From positions 182,490 to 246,489 of the forward strand of contig JAIYAT010000020.1 of assembly GCA_027488905.1 (NCBI GenBank): 64,000 nucleotides of DNA, written 5' to 3'. The position numbers and the translations under genes are program-made. The first letter of the stretch is position 1. The number at the start of each line of letters is the position of its first letter. Source of the stretch: Bacteroidota bacterium. Its GTDB lineage: Bacteria > Bacteroidota > Bacteroidia > UKL13-3. The notes under the pieces are model-generated. The model was given only the letters and a program-made list of their open reading frames with translations, made no database searches and was not told the DNA's origin. Of this stretch, positions 17,999 through 27,692 are shown piece after piece.

Positions 17999-20599
17999 CT
18001 AATTCACAAACCTAAATTGATTGCTCTTATCTAACTGCACTTCAATCTTAGAATCCTTTTTAATTGTGCCCATCAGAATCTCTTTGCTCAACTCATTGAG
18101 GATTTTTCTTTGGATAACGCGTTTCAAAGGTCTAGCACCATATTGTGGGTCATATCCTAATTGTGACAACCAATCTAAAGCATCGTCTGTAGCAGTGATG
18201 CTTATTCCTTGTTCGCTTAATTTAGCCTGAATGTCTATAAATTGCAAGTCCACAATTCTTCTTACATCCTCACGGGTCAATGGGGTAAACATTACTACAT
18301 CATCAATTCGGTTCAAGAATTCCGGTCGGATGCTACGTTTCAATAATTCCATGACACTGGTTTTTGCCTCGGCCATCACTTCCTCTTTATTGGTGTCGGT
18401 GTATTTCTCAAACTTTTCTTGAATGAGGTGCGAACCAATATTGCTGGTCATGATGATAATTGTATTTTTAAAGTTAGCCGTCCTGCCTTTGTTATCCGTT
18501 AATCGACCATCATCCAATACCTGCAACAAAATATTAAATACATCTGGATGGGCTTTTTCTATCTCATCTAACAATACCACCGAATAAGGTCTTCTTCTGA
18601 TGGCTTCGGTTAACTGACCGCTTTCTTCGTAGCCCACATAACCAGGAGGTGCACCAATTAAGCGACTCACGGTATGCTTCTCTTGGTACTCACTCATGTC
18701 TATGCGCACAAGGGCATCTTCTTGGTTAAATAAAAATCCTGCTAAGGCTTTGGCCAATTCGGTCTTACCTACACCGGTAGTTCCCAAAAAGATAAACGAG
18801 CCTATCGGCTTCTTTGGGTCAGACAAACCAGCCCTGCTTCTTCTAATGGCATCAGAAATGGCAGAGATAGCCTCTTCCTGGCCGACCACGCGTTTATGCA
18901 ATTCGGCTTCTAGGTGCAATAACTTTTCTCTTTCACTTTGCAACATTCGGGTAATTGGAATGCCGGTCCAGCGACTCACCACATCGGCAATGTCTTCGCT
19001 GTCTACCTCTTCCTTCACCATGGCTTTGTTGGTTTGCTGCGATTGCAGTTTTTCTTTTAAGTCGATTACCTTGGCTTCTGCCTCTTTGATGCGACCGTAG
19101 CGAATCTCTGCAACCTTTCCAAAATCACCTGCACGCTCGGCCTGTTCGGCTTCAACCCTTAGGTTTTCGATATCTTGTTTGGCTAGCTGAATGCCATCGA
19201 CCAACAATTTCTCGCTTTGCCATATGGCTTTTACGGCATTACATTCTTCTTGCAAGTTGGCAATTTCTTTGCTCAGTTCATTTACTTTTTCGTCGTTGCC
19301 CTCGCGTTTGATGGCTTCTCTTTCAATCTCCAACTGCATAATGCGGCGATTCATTTGGTCGATTTCTTCTGGCACCGAATCAATTTCCAATCTCAATTTA
19401 GAAGCCGCTTCATCCATTAAATCAATGGCTTTGTCTGGCAAAAATCTATCTGAGATATAACGCTGAGATAGTTCAACCGCCGCAATAATTGCTTCATCCT
19501 TGATACGCACTTTATGGTGAACTTCGTATCGCTCTTTCAAACCACGCAAGATAGAAATGGCTGCTTCGGTATCGGGTTCCTCTACATATACTTTTTGAAA
19601 CCTTCTTTCTAAGGCTTTATCTTTTTCAATATAACGTTGATACTCCGCTAAGGTGGTTGCACCAATGGCTCTTAATTCGCCACGTGCCAAAGCAGGTTTA
19701 AGAATATTGGCCGCATCCATAGCACCTTCTCCACCGCCACCTGCGCCAACCAAGGTATGAATTTCATCAATAAATAATACAATATCGCCATCACTGCCAA
19801 TGACTTCCTTTATGACTGCTTTCAAGCGTTCTTCAAACTCGCCTTTGTATTTGGCTCCCGCTATTAAAGAGCCCATGTCTAGGGAATAAACACGTTTGCT
19901 TTTTAGATTCTCGGGCACATCGCCACTCACAATTCTATGCGCTAGACCTTCGGCAATGGCGGTTTTCCCTACACCGGGTTCTCCTATTAAAACTGGATTA
20001 TTTTTTGTTCTACGAGATAAAATTTGCAATACCCTTCTAATTTCTTCATCCCTTCCAATTACGGGATCTAATTTACCTTGACGCGCCAAATCATTTAAAT
20101 CTTTGGCGTATTTGTTTAGGGCATTGTATTGGGCATCGCCACTTTGGGAAGTAACTTTTGAATCGCCTCGTAAATCTTTAATGGCCAATTTCAAATCCTT
20201 TTCGGTAATGCCAGCATCTTTTAAAAGGTTGGCAATACTGTCTGAACCTAATAAAAGTCCAAGTAAAATATGCTCTACCGCCACAAACTCATCGCCAAAC
20301 CCTTTCAACTGTGCTTGGGCCTTAACTAAAGCTTGGTTAGCGGCATTAGATAAATAAGCGCCAGAATCGGCACCACTCACCTTAGGGTAAGAAGCTAATA
20401 TAGCATCAGTAGCTTGTGTAATTCTTGGTATGTTTATATTGAGTTTCTTTAGCAGAAATGATATGGTTTGTTCATCAATATTCATTAAGGCTTTTAAGAT
20501 ATGCCCAGTTTCAATGGCTTGTTGGCCATTAGTTGATGCTATAACCTGTGCTTGTTGCACAGCCTCTTGAGATTTGATGGTAAAATTATTCAGGTTCAT
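17999..20599 (-). CDS. clpB: ATP-dependent disaggregase ClpB
   Basis: 866 residues (E. coli 857). The N-terminal Clp repeat domain is residues 1-145. NBD1 has Walker A GEPGVGKT (206-213). The long middle coiled-coil domain that distinguishes ClpB from ClpA/ClpC spans about 400-530. NBD2 has Walker A GTTGVGKT (606-613), and a C-terminal D2-small domain follows. ClpB is a cytosolic hexamer that extracts proteins from aggregates together with DnaK (encoded at 43631). There is no ClpP-binding loop evidence. The ATG start [13 protein letters not shown] matches the family. No recognisable heat-shock or sigma-54 element was seen upstream. Confidence 0.97.
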   Translation of the reverse strand: MNLNNFTIKSQEAVQQAQVIASTNGQQAIETGHILKALMNIDEQTISFLLKKLNINIPRITQATDAILASYPKVSGADSGAYLSNAANQALVKAQAQLKGFGDEFVAVEHILLGLLLGSDSIANLLKDAGITEKDLKLAIKDLRGDSKVTSQSGDAQYNALNKYAKDLNDLARQGKLDPVIGRDEEIRRVLQILSRRTKNNPVLIGEPGVGKTAIAEGLAHRIVSGDVPENLKSKRVYSLDMGSLIAGAKYKGEFEERLKAVIKEVIGSDGDIVLFIDEIHTLVGAGGGGEGAMDAANILKPALARGELRAIGATTLAEYQRYIEKDKALERRFQKVYVEEPDTEAAISILRGLKERYEVHHKVRIKDEAIIAAVELSQRYISDRFLPDKAIDLMDEAASKLRLEIDSVPEEIDQMNRRIMQLEIEREAIKREGNDEKVNELSKEIANLQEECNAVKAIWQSEKLLVDGIQLAKQDIENLRVEAEQAERAGDFGKVAEIRYGRIKEAEAKVIDLKEKLQSQQTNKAMVKEEVDSEDIADVVSRWTGIPITRMLQSEREKLLHLEAELHKRVVGQEEAISAISDAIRRSRAGLSDPKKPIGSFIFLGTTGVGKTELAKALAGFLFNQEDALVRIDMSEYQEKHTVSRLIGAPPGYVGYEESGQLTEAIRRRPYSVVLLDEIEKAHPDVFNILLQVLDDGRLTDNKGRTANFKNTIIIMTSNIGSHLIQEKFEKYTDTNKEEVMAEAKTSVMELLKRSIRPEFLNRIDDVVMFTPLTREDVRRIVDLQFIDIQAKLSEQGISITATDDALDWLSQLGYDPQYGARPLKRVIQRKILNELSKEILMGTIKKDSKIEVQLDKSNQFRFVN

Positions 20600-20689
20600 G
20601 GGATGCTTTGTTTATTCCTATTGCATCAACTACAGTTCCATATTGTAAACCTAAGTAATTATGGCACGCTAGCAAGTGTGATAAATGAA

Positions 20690-20724
20690 AAAATGGCTTG
20701 AACCAACCTGGTTCAAGCCATTTT
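20690..20724 (-). terminator. Intrinsic terminator built from an inverted pair of the TTGAACCA motif
   Basis: A perfect 16-bp stem, AAAATGGCTTGAACCA (20690-20705) and TGGTTCAAGCCATTTT (20709-20724), with a 3-nt loop. On the minus strand it ends in a T-run. It lies about 30 bp after the stop of the gene at 20754-21863. The stem consists largely of two opposed copies of TTGAACCA, the core of the motif iterated throughout the window. Confidence 0.85.
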
Positions 20725-20753
20725 CATAGCGCTTATCTGCCAAATACGCCGAA

Positions 20754-21863
20754 TTACATGCTTGTATTCTTAGCATTATACCCCACCGAAATTCCGATGC
20801 GCCAACCTTCTTTGGTTGGAATATTTCCGAAAATGTTAATGGGAATATTCATTTTACCAGATTTAATAGTTTTGCCCACTGCAAAAATGAGTGAGGTGCT
20901 TAAGTTAACCATTCCTTCAGAATTTAAGGTTGGTCGGATATGTACTTTGCTTGCGCCCATTTCTTTAATTTCTTCTTCGGTATAAAAGGTATCACCAATT
21001 TTTCCCATCATGCTATAAGTAGCCAAGCTAAAAGTTGGACCAATGGCAACTTCCCAACCTGTGCGAGTATTTCTAAATCCGTTTAAAAATGAAATACTTG
21101 GGATAAACATTTGTTGATCCAAGCCGCCAATCATGGGAATAAACTCAAACAAAGCTTGGTAATTTCCTTCATTCAAATATTGCTTTTCAAATTGGTAGCC
21201 AAACAAAAAACTAGCAGGGTAAGCCTCAAAACCTCCGCTTTCAGTAGAAGCTTTCATACGTTCTGCATTTTCGCCAAATATTAAACTGTAACCAAAGCGT
21301 GGACCAGATAAGTTGATAATAGTTTTATATGGATTGTTTATGGCATTGTCAAAATTAAAGGGTTTGGTTAGTCGGCCATACAATTGCTCATCTATGGGTT
21401 TATCAAACATTTTGCGAATGGTGATGGCCGTCATGTTTTGCATTTCTAAGGGTAAGTTTAAAAACTCTACAACAGTGGTTTTATCAATGCTCCCAGATTT
21501 GATGTTTACCAACCTTAGCGTGATAACAATGGTTTCGCCATATAACTCAGCGCTACCAGTTAGTATATAATCAGATTTTATGACATTTCCAATTTCCATT
21601 AAACAGAGTTTACCATAGCAATTGGTAATGTTTAGGTTGTTTTTCTGAACAATGTAGGCCACATCATAACGGTCGGTAACATCATAAACATTTAACTTCT
21701 CAATTTCTATCCTAACTAAATTCCCCATTTGAGAAGGCTCTAGCTGAACCTCTTTGGTATCAATGTTTAATACAGTAAGGGTTGGTCTAACATTTTGCGA
21801 CCATGCATTTAAATTTACTAGAAGCAAGCAAAGTATTGCTGCCATAACATACATTTTTTTCAT
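20754..21863 (-). CDS. Predicted outer-membrane-associated protein of unknown function
   Basis: 369 residues from the ATG at 21863; the frame extends to a TTG at 21887. A signal peptide (MKKMYVMAAILCLLLVNLNAWSQ) precedes an alpha/beta domain, about residues 25-150 (PTLTVLNIDTKEVQL ... SDYILTGSAELYGETIVITLRLVN). This resembles the CsgG/FlgO-like lipoprotein-associated fold used to build small-molecule or protein export assemblies. The C-terminal half (about 185-369) alternates aromatic and glycine residues like an outer-membrane beta-barrel and ends GWRIGISVGYNAKNTSM. No defined family was recognised. A strong terminator follows. Confidence 0.6.
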   Translation of the reverse strand: MKKMYVMAAILCLLLVNLNAWSQNVRPTLTVLNIDTKEVQLEPSQMGNLVRIEIEKLNVYDVTDRYDVAYIVQKNNLNITNCYGKLCLMEIGNVIKSDYILTGSAELYGETIVITLRLVNIKSGSIDKTTVVEFLNLPLEMQNMTAITIRKMFDKPIDEQLYGRLTKPFNFDNAINNPYKTIINLSGPRFGYSLIFGENAERMKASTESGGFEAYPASFLFGYQFEKQYLNEGNYQALFEFIPMIGGLDQQMFIPSISFLNGFRNTRTGWEVAIGPTFSLATYSMMGKIGDTFYTEEEIKEMGASKVHIRPTLNSEGMVNLSTSLIFAVGKTIKSGKMNIPINIFGNIPTKEGWRIGISVGYNAKNTSM

Positions 21864-21978
21864 TGTGTTTGTGATTAACGAGGGCAAACTTCTGGCAATT
21901 GAGTAAGGGGGAGAAATTGGTTTGAAGGGTCATTCAGAATTAAAAACGCATTTCATCACAATTCTTTAAACTTTGCTT

Positions 21979-21988
21979 GGTTCAAACC
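21979..21988 (-). repeat. Intergenic copy of the iterated motif GGTTTGAACC(AA)
   Basis: Minus-strand reading GGTTTGAACCAA. It lies in non-coding DNA, so it cannot be explained by amino-acid usage. See the finding on the iterated motif for all positions. Confidence 0.75.
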
Positions 21989-22241
21989 CGAAAATTTGGA
22001 TTTTTTAGCAATTGCAATGCGTAATTTGCAAATAATGCAAATTAATAATGAAGCAATTTTGATAGATTACAAAATTTCATCTAAATTCTAACAAATCCTT
22101 TGCATTGGCAATTTATTTTCTATAAGGAGGATATAAAGATGTAAAATATAAATTAGAACATTGCTTTATTATAGGGATATATAAACGTGATTCTTAATTT
22201 AAAAGAGCCATCTTTTTATTTCTTTTTTTTGATAAATCATT

Positions 22242-22249
22242 TAACTTTG
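22242..22249 (+). promoter_or_regulatory. Candidate -7 box for mntA-hepT
   Basis: TAACTTTG matches TAnnTTTG exactly and ends 4 nt before the GTG start, implying a leaderless or very short-leader transcript. A TTTG exists only 10 bp upstream, too close for a normal -33 element. Confidence 0.35.
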
Positions 22250-22253
22250 GATA

Positions 22254-22544
22254 GTGCAAATAGAAGAAATCAAAAAAATACTTATTTCAGATAAGAAATA
22301 CATGCAGAACACCTTTGGGTTATGCAGTATTGCAATTTTTGGTTCAAGAGTTAAAGGAATAATTCATTCTGATAGCGATGTAGATTTTCTGATTGATTTG
22401 AATAAGCCAGATTATCTTAAATACATTGGCTTGCAAAAATTCTTAGAAGAAAGGTTGAATATGAAAGTTGATTTAATTAGAAAAGGACCACACTTATCTA
22501 CTTCATTCCTTAACTCCATCGAAGATGATTTAACATATGCTTGA
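22254..22544 (+). CDS. mntA: MntA-type nucleotidyltransferase antitoxin
   Basis: 96-residue minimal nucleotidyltransferase starting at GTG. The catalytic signature GSX10DXD is exact: G30-S31, then D42-x-D44 (HSDSDVDFLID). Proteins of this size directly upstream of a HepT-like gene are antitoxins of the type VII MntA/HepT system, where MntA transfers AMP onto a tyrosine of HepT and so neutralises it. Its stop overlaps the hepT start by 8 bp, so the two are translationally coupled. The next in-frame ATG (residue 17) would remove an N-terminal helix, so GTG is preferred. Context suggests an isolated addiction or defence module. Confidence 0.88.
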   Translation: MQIEEIKKILISDKKYMQNTFGLCSIAIFGSRVKGIIHSDSDVDFLIDLNKPDYLKYIGLQKFLEERLNMKVDLIRKGPHLSTSFLNSIEDDLTYA

Positions 22545-22902
22545 TTTTGTTATACAAGATAGGTTTCAACGTATTCTTGAATCAATAACCCTAATTAAAG
22601 CAAGAACAGCTAAGATTGAAAAAGCAACCGACTTAGTGCGACCGGAAGATGGCGCTTTACTTTTAGATTCAATTGCTTTGAGACTTCAAGTGATTGGTGA
22701 ACACGTTAAAAAAATAGACGCTTTAGATTCTTCACTTTTCCCTGAAGAATTAAGTTTGGACCCAGAACCAATCATAAGATTTCGCGACTTTATTTCTCAT
22801 CATTATGAAAAGACAGATTATGAAATCATTTTCGATATAATCAAAACAAATTTGCCAGAATTAGAATCAAAAATTAGTGGATTTTTAACTTCCCAAAAGT
22901 GA
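22537..22902 (+). CDS. hepT: HepT-like HEPN ribonuclease toxin
   Basis: 121 residues, all-helical HEPN fold (former DUF86). The conserved RX4HXY active-site motif is complete: R83-DFIS-H88-H-Y90. In characterised systems R and H form the RNase site and Y is the residue modified by MntA. With the motif intact, both toxin activity and its modification site are predicted to be functional. It overlaps mntA by 8 bp. About 65 bp separate its stop from the convergent lipoprotein gene. Confidence 0.88.
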   Translation: MLDFVIQDRFQRILESITLIKARTAKIEKATDLVRPEDGALLLDSIALRLQVIGEHVKKIDALDSSLFPEELSLDPEPIIRFRDFISHHYEKTDYEIIFDIIKTNLPELESKISGFLTSQK

Positions 22903-22968
22903 GTAAGAAGTATCAAAAAACCTTTGATTAATTTACTTTTCTTGCAACTCACAGTAAATAAAGTGTAC

Positions 22969-23370
22969 CTAATTTAACTTTTTTACAGAGGTAAAATAAA
23001 CATTTAAACTTGTAATCGGCACCGTTTGCCCACCGCAATATCCGAGATCCTCAACATCCTCTCTAAACTCAACATATACGGAATCACCTGTCTCTAATTG
23101 CGCATCTAAAAAAGCACTAGAAAGGGCATCACTTTCTGTTGACCCTACCAAAGGAACACGATTCCAGGAAGTGTCAGATGCTAAGCTAGGATAAATTTTA
23201 TACATATTTTCTTTGCCTTTATAAAATATAACTGTAACCGCGCAAAGCCCTACTCCATACCTAACAACAGCATAACCAGATGGATTAGGTTTATCTTCGC
23301 TTTTCTTGCAGGAGAAGAAAAAGCAAAACAATATGCTAAAAATGATTGGTTTTATTAGAATTTTCATCAT
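22969..23370 (-). CDS. Small putative lipoprotein, unknown function
   Basis: 133 residues from the first of two adjacent ATGs at 23370/23367. A longer start at 23394 is possible but leaves the signal peptide internal. The signal sequence ILIKPIIFSILFCFFFSC ends in a lipobox-like FFSC followed by KKSEDK, typical of Bacteroidota lipoproteins. The rest is a small beta-rich domain (YAVVRYGVGLCAVTVIFYKGK) with a cysteine pair (one near residue 43, one in LGYCGGQT). No family was recognised. It converges on hepT and is divergent from the aminotransferase gene. Confidence 0.6.
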   Translation of the reverse strand: MMKILIKPIIFSILFCFFFSCKKSEDKPNPSGYAVVRYGVGLCAVTVIFYKGKENMYKIYPSLASDTSWNRVPLVGSTESDALSSAFLDAQLETGDSVYVEFREDVEDLGYCGGQTVPITSLNVYFTSVKKLN

Positions 23371-23518
23371 GCTACTAGTTAGGAAATCTTGCATTTAACT
23401 TTATAAAATTAGCAAAAAAATAAAAAACCTGAATGAAAATTAATCCCCATTACCACTATTTTTTAACATCTTCAAAAAAACACAATAGAATTACCCTGCC
23501 ATCTGATAAATTCGCAAC

Positions 23519-24721
23519 ATGAGCGAAAAAAATTATTTGGCCGCGCGGGTTGATTGGGTAAATGAACCTCAAACCATTGCCATGGCAAAAAAAGCCAGGG
23601 AGCTTATGGCGCAAGGCATAGATGTGATTAGCCTTAGCTTAGGCGAACCCGATTTTGAAACCCCTGCCCATATCAAGGCAGCCGCTATTAAAGCCATTGA
23701 AGATAACTTCTCCTATTATACTCCTGTTGCGGGCATTCCAGAATTGCGCGAAGCCATCTCGCAAAAGCTTAACAACGAAAATGATTTACATTACGCTCCC
23801 GATCAAATAGTTGTTTGCACCGGCGCCAAACATGCCTTAATGAATACCATTATGGCTATCATAAACCCTGGCGACGAGGTAATTATTCCAACGCCGTATT
23901 GGGTGAGCTACTCAGAAATGGTGAGACTGGTGGAAGGTGTTCCAGTGTTTATTAAAGCCCCACTTGAGCAAAACTATAAAATTACACCTGCCCAATTAGA
24001 AGCCGCTATTACCCCTAAATCTAAAGCCTTTATGTTTTCCTCGCCTTGCAATCCAACTGGGTCTGTATATAGCAGGGAAGAACTAAAAGGATTGGTTGAA
24101 GTTTTTGCCAAACACCCAGAAATCATCATTATTTCTGATGAGATTTATGAATACATTAATTACGAATCGAAACATGTGAGCATTGGCACTTTTGAGGAAG
24201 TGGCCAAAAGGGTGGTTACCATCAATGGCTTATCCAAAGGCTTTGCCATGACTGGTTGGCGATTGGGCTACCTAGCTGCTCCAAAAAACATTGCGGTGGC
24301 ATGCGAAAAAATTCAAGGACAATTTACCAGCGCCACTAGCGGCATCAGCCAAAAAGCGGCGATGGCAGCACTCACAGGCAGCAAAGAGCCTAGCATGAAA
24401 ATGGTTCAAGCTTTTGAGCGTCGTAGGCTTTTGGTTCAAACCGCCCTTGAAAAAATACCCGGATTAAAATGCAATGCCCCAGAAGGCGCTTTTTACTTTT
24501 TTCCAGACATTAGCAGCTTTTTAGGTAAAAAGTTTAATGGAAAAACCATAGAAACCGCCACAGACCTATGTCTTTACCTCCTGCACGAAGGTCATGTTTC
24601 TACAGTTACAGGAGAGGCATTTGGTGATGAAAACTGCATTAGGTTGAGTTACGCAACCAGTGATGAAAAATTAACAGTTGCTATGGAGAGAATTAAAAAT
24701 GCTTTGGCTAAATTGTGCTGA
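23519..24721 (+). CDS. Class I PLP-dependent aspartate-type aminotransferase
   Basis: 400-residue fold-type I aminotransferase of the bacterial Ib subgroup. PLP residues: N178 (SPCNPTG), D207 and Y210 (ISDEIYEY), the Schiff-base K240 in NGLSKGFAMTGWRLGY, and the substrate carboxylate arginine in CIRLSYA near the C-terminus. Likely reaction: aspartate (or another amino acid) with 2-oxoglutarate in amino-acid biosynthesis, in the cytosol. Aspartate versus prephenate or broader specificity cannot be settled. The ATG is 4 nt after TAAATTCG, a degenerate -7 box. The heptose kinase gene follows after 5 bp. Confidence 0.9.
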   Translation: MSEKNYLAARVDWVNEPQTIAMAKKARELMAQGIDVISLSLGEPDFETPAHIKAAAIKAIEDNFSYYTPVAGIPELREAISQKLNNENDLHYAPDQIVVCTGAKHALMNTIMAIINPGDEVIIPTPYWVSYSEMVRLVEGVPVFIKAPLEQNYKITPAQLEAAITPKSKAFMFSSPCNPTGSVYSREELKGLVEVFAKHPEIIIISDEIYEYINYESKHVSIGTFEEVAKRVVTINGLSKGFAMTGWRLGYLAAPKNIAVACEKIQGQFTSATSGISQKAAMAALTGSKEPSMKMVQAFERRRLLVQTALEKIPGLKCNAPEGAFYFFPDISSFLGKKFNGKTIETATDLCLYLLHEGHVSTVTGEAFGDENCIRLSYATSDEKLTVAMERIKNALAKLC

Positions 24722-24726
24722 TTATT

Positions 24727-25698
24727 ATGAAAGACGTTATAGAGAAATTTTTAGGACTAAAAGTCCTTGTGGTTGGAGATGTTATGGTAGATGCCTACCT
24801 CCTCGGAAAAGTAGAAAGAATATCTCCAGAAGCCCCAGTACCCGTGGTGGCTGTTGAGAAGAAAGAATATCGTTTGGGTGGTGCTGCTAATGTGGCTTTG
24901 AACCTTGCTTCCTTAGGAGCTAAGCCTATTCTTTGCTCAGTGATTGGCGAAGACATTGAAGGCAATGAGTTTTTGCAATTGTTAGAAAGCTCTAACCTAA
25001 ATCCTTCAGGAATTGTTCGATCCAAAGATAGATTAACAACTACAAAAACTCGTGTGATAGCCCAGCAAACACAAATGTTGCGTGTGGATCATGAAGTTAC
25101 AGAACCAATTTCTGAGTATGAAACTTATGTGCTTACGCATAGAATTTTAAATGATTTGTTACCAGCGGTAGATGTGGTATTGTTTGAAGATTATGACAAA
25201 GGTGTAATTACGGCTAGTTTAATTGAACAAATTGTAACCGCGGCACATAAGCATGGCAAAAAGGTGGTAGTTGACCCAAAGAAAAGAAACTTTAATTTTT
25301 ACCGTGGCGTTGATTTGTTTAAACCCAACTTAAAAGAACTCAAAGAAGGTTTTAATAAAGAGGTTGACCCAGCCGACCAAAGTGGTTTTGAAACCATGAT
25401 TTTAGACCTCATGCAAGCCATGGAGCTTAAAAACATCATGGTTACCATGAGCGAACGAGGGGTAATGATTTGTGATGGTAAAACCTTTGATTACATACCT
25501 GCGCACTATCGCAAAATTGCAGATGTGAGCGGCGCTGGCGATACCGTTATGAGTGTGGCAGCTTTATGCTATGCCATTGGATTAGACAATAAGCAAACAG
25601 CAGCTTTATCTAACCTTGCAGGTGGATTGGTTTGCGAAGAAGTAGGTGTGGTGCCCATTAACAAAGAGCGATTGGTAGAAGAATCTGCCAAGTTATAA
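24727..25698 (+). CDS. D-glycero-beta-D-manno-heptose-7-phosphate kinase (RfaE1/HldA-type)
   Basis: 323-residue PfkB-family kinase from the ATG at 24727; an upstream GTG at 24715 overlaps the aminotransferase. Motifs: VVGDVMVDAYLLGKVERISPEAP (15-37), GGAANVALNLASLG (51-64), VVDPKKRNF (181-189) and the catalytic anion hole DVSGAGDTV with base D272. The ISPEAPVPVV signature is typical of the heptose kinase step of ADP-heptose synthesis for lipopolysaccharide core. Only the kinase half is present, so the adenylyltransferase must be encoded elsewhere. Its TAA stop and the TAA of the opposite gene share the palindrome TTATAA at 25693-25698. Confidence 0.88.
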   Translation: MKDVIEKFLGLKVLVVGDVMVDAYLLGKVERISPEAPVPVVAVEKKEYRLGGAANVALNLASLGAKPILCSVIGEDIEGNEFLQLLESSNLNPSGIVRSKDRLTTTKTRVIAQQTQMLRVDHEVTEPISEYETYVLTHRILNDLLPAVDVVLFEDYDKGVITASLIEQIVTAAHKHGKKVVVDPKKRNFNFYRGVDLFKPNLKELKEGFNKEVDPADQSGFETMILDLMQAMELKNIMVTMSERGVMICDGKTFDYIPAHYRKIADVSGAGDTVMSVAALCYAIGLDNKQTAALSNLAGGLVCEEVGVVPINKERLVEESAKL

Positions 25699-27606
25699 TT
25701 TTAACACTGGCAGCAAAATTTTGCTAGGTCTTGTGGCATCATGAAATAGCTTGATGTCACAAGGAACAAAGTCATTATCGCTGCAATGGTATGGATCCAC
25801 AAACTGTTGTGGATTTCTATCTACCAAAGGAAACCATGTGCTTTGAACTTGAATCATTAATCGGTGCCCTTTTTTAAAGGTATGGGCAATGTCTGGCAAT
25901 TCAAATTTCACTTGCGTTACTTGGCCCGGAACAAATGGCTCTGGCGTTTCGAAACTATTTCGATACCTTCCACGCATTACCTCGCCACGCACCAACATTT
26001 GGTAGGCATCCATTAAATGATTGCTGCCGTTTCCTTTGCCATGTAAGAGCGTATCATAGGTAAAACCATCTGGAAACACATCTATGATTTTCACAATAAA
26101 ATCGGCATCTGTGGTAGAAAGGCTTACTTGTAAATCTGCGATTAAGGTGCCTGCCAAGCTCAAATCTTCCTCCAAAACTGCGGTGCTAAAACTCAACACA
26201 TCGGGCCTACGCGAGGCAAATCGTTGGTCGTCTGTCATGTATTCGCGGGTTCTTCCGGTTTGAACCGACTCTGTATACGGCACAGGCTTGTTGGGATTAC
26301 TGGTATATTGACTAAAGGAAGTAATTACCGCTGGAAGTTCCCAGTTTAATTCACCCGTTTGATTAAAGTAAATAGGCTTGGAAGTTGATGCCTTAGGTGG
26401 CCAAGCTTCAAAAGATTTCCATTTGTTTTCGCCAGTAAAAAATACATTGGCTTCTGCAATAGCTTGGGTTGACCCAACGCCATTGAGGTGATATTGAAAG
26501 AATGGTATTTCGAATTGGGTTTGGTAATATAAGGAGGTGTTTGAACCAAAACGCACATTGCCTAAATAAGCGCCATCACTCCTACTCCACCCGCCATGAA
26601 ACCAAGGCCCCATCACAATTCGATTGTCTGCATTGGGATTTTGTTTTTCAATGGCTTGGTATAAACGCCAAGCGCCAAAGCAATCTTCGGCATCAAACAA
26701 ACCACCTACCACTAATAATGCAGGTTTTATGTTATAGCAAGCACGACGGGCATCACGGGTTTTCCACCAATCGTCGTAATGTGGGTGTTGCATGAGGTCG
26801 TTCCAAAAGGCAATGCTATCTCCCATGAGTTTACTAAAGCTTGAAATGGCACCTGTTTCTAAGAAAAACTTATAGCTATCGCGGGTATGGTATTTAATAG
26901 GAGAACCAGGGCGTTTGGTGGTTGGTACAGGCCTAGGCAAACCAAATCCCGAGTAAAAGCCAAAGGCATCTTCCAGCATAAAAGCACCGTTGTGGTGAAA
27001 ATCGTCGCCCATGTACCAATCGGTTACAGGCGCCTGCGGACTAATAGCCTTTACCGCTGGGTGACCGCTCAAAGCAGCCATGGTAGCATAAAAACCCGGA
27101 TAAGAAATACCGAAAACTCCAACTTTTCCATTGGTGGATTTTACATTTTTCACCAGCCAATCTACGGCATCGTAAGTATCGCTAGCCTCGTCAATTTCTT
27201 TCTTTTTCTTGTTGGGGTTAAATGGGCGCACATCTACAAACTGGCCTTCGCTCATCCAAGCACCACGTACATCTTGCACAACAATGATATAACCAAGTTT
27301 GATGTATTCTTTCCAATAAGTTGCAAACAACCTTGATGAAAATTTGCTGGTACCATAAGGCGAGCAAGAATAAGGCGTGCGGTTAAGCAAGATAGGGTGT
27401 TTAGAACTATGGTCTTTGGGCGCATAAATGGCAGTATAAAGTTTAATTCCATCGCGCATGGGAATCATTTGCTCAGTTTTGGTATAGTTTTGGGTCAGCC
27501 AAACCTCATTTACTTCTTGGGCCAAAGAAATGAACGGAAGTAAAAATGCAATTGAAATAAAAGCTGTAAAAGCGCAAAATTGCCTAGTTGCGGTTTTTTG
27601 AAGCAT
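25693..27606 (-). CDS. CocE/NonD-family (S15) hydrolase, exported
   Basis: 637 residues from the ATG at 27606, which gives a good signal peptide (MLQKTATRQFCAFTAFISIAFLLPFISLAQ). Another ATG lies at 27630. Alpha/beta-hydrolase core with nucleophile S168 in GISYPG, the preceding VVQDVRGAWMSEG block and the YDAVDWLVK helix, followed by the C-terminal jelly-roll (PEPFVPGQVTQVKFELPDIAHTFKKGHRLMIQVQS) typical of X-Pro dipeptidyl-peptidase/cocaine-esterase-like and glutaryl-acylase enzymes. It probably hydrolyses an ester or amide (possibly peptides) in the periplasm or outside the cell. Substrate unknown. Tail-to-tail overlap of 6 bp with the heptose kinase gene. Confidence 0.88.
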   Translation of the reverse strand: MLQKTATRQFCAFTAFISIAFLLPFISLAQEVNEVWLTQNYTKTEQMIPMRDGIKLYTAIYAPKDHSSKHPILLNRTPYSCSPYGTSKFSSRLFATYWKEYIKLGYIIVVQDVRGAWMSEGQFVDVRPFNPNKKKKEIDEASDTYDAVDWLVKNVKSTNGKVGVFGISYPGFYATMAALSGHPAVKAISPQAPVTDWYMGDDFHHNGAFMLEDAFGFYSGFGLPRPVPTTKRPGSPIKYHTRDSYKFFLETGAISSFSKLMGDSIAFWNDLMQHPHYDDWWKTRDARRACYNIKPALLVVGGLFDAEDCFGAWRLYQAIEKQNPNADNRIVMGPWFHGGWSRSDGAYLGNVRFGSNTSLYYQTQFEIPFFQYHLNGVGSTQAIAEANVFFTGENKWKSFEAWPPKASTSKPIYFNQTGELNWELPAVITSFSQYTSNPNKPVPYTESVQTGRTREYMTDDQRFASRRPDVLSFSTAVLEEDLSLAGTLIADLQVSLSTTDADFIVKIIDVFPDGFTYDTLLHGKGNGSNHLMDAYQMLVRGEVMRGRYRNSFETPEPFVPGQVTQVKFELPDIAHTFKKGHRLMIQVQSTWFPLVDRNPQQFVDPYHCSDNDFVPCDIKLFHDATRPSKILLPVLKL

Positions 27607-27692
27607 AGAAATGAAGACAATAGAATACATCAATAAGTAGTAATAAAGTTAAACTTAAATATAAAAAAATTGCATTAGGGTAATCCTAAATC

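Larger units (their letters stand above)
21864..22253. other. 390-bp AT-rich intergenic region
   Basis: Divergent region between the membrane protein (minus) and mntA (plus). It holds one GGTTCAAACC motif (21979-21988), a GGAGG (22126-22130) followed by an ATG-TAA start-stop pair (22139-22144), and TAACTTTG just before mntA. No ORF, tRNA or riboswitch fold was recognised. Confidence 0.6.

Noticed and set aside
22126..22144. GGAGG followed by ATG-TAA, a start-stop mini-ORF with a good Shine-Dalgarno
   Set aside because: Bacteroidota rarely use Shine-Dalgarno sequences and nothing is encoded. With no downstream gene in register to regulate, chance occurrence in AT-rich DNA is more likely.
24186..24202. 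Other TGGCAC words as sigma-54 promoters (for example near 24186, 9274 and 20661)
   Set aside because: None has TTGC at the required distance, and most lie inside coding regions in positions unsuited to a promoter.
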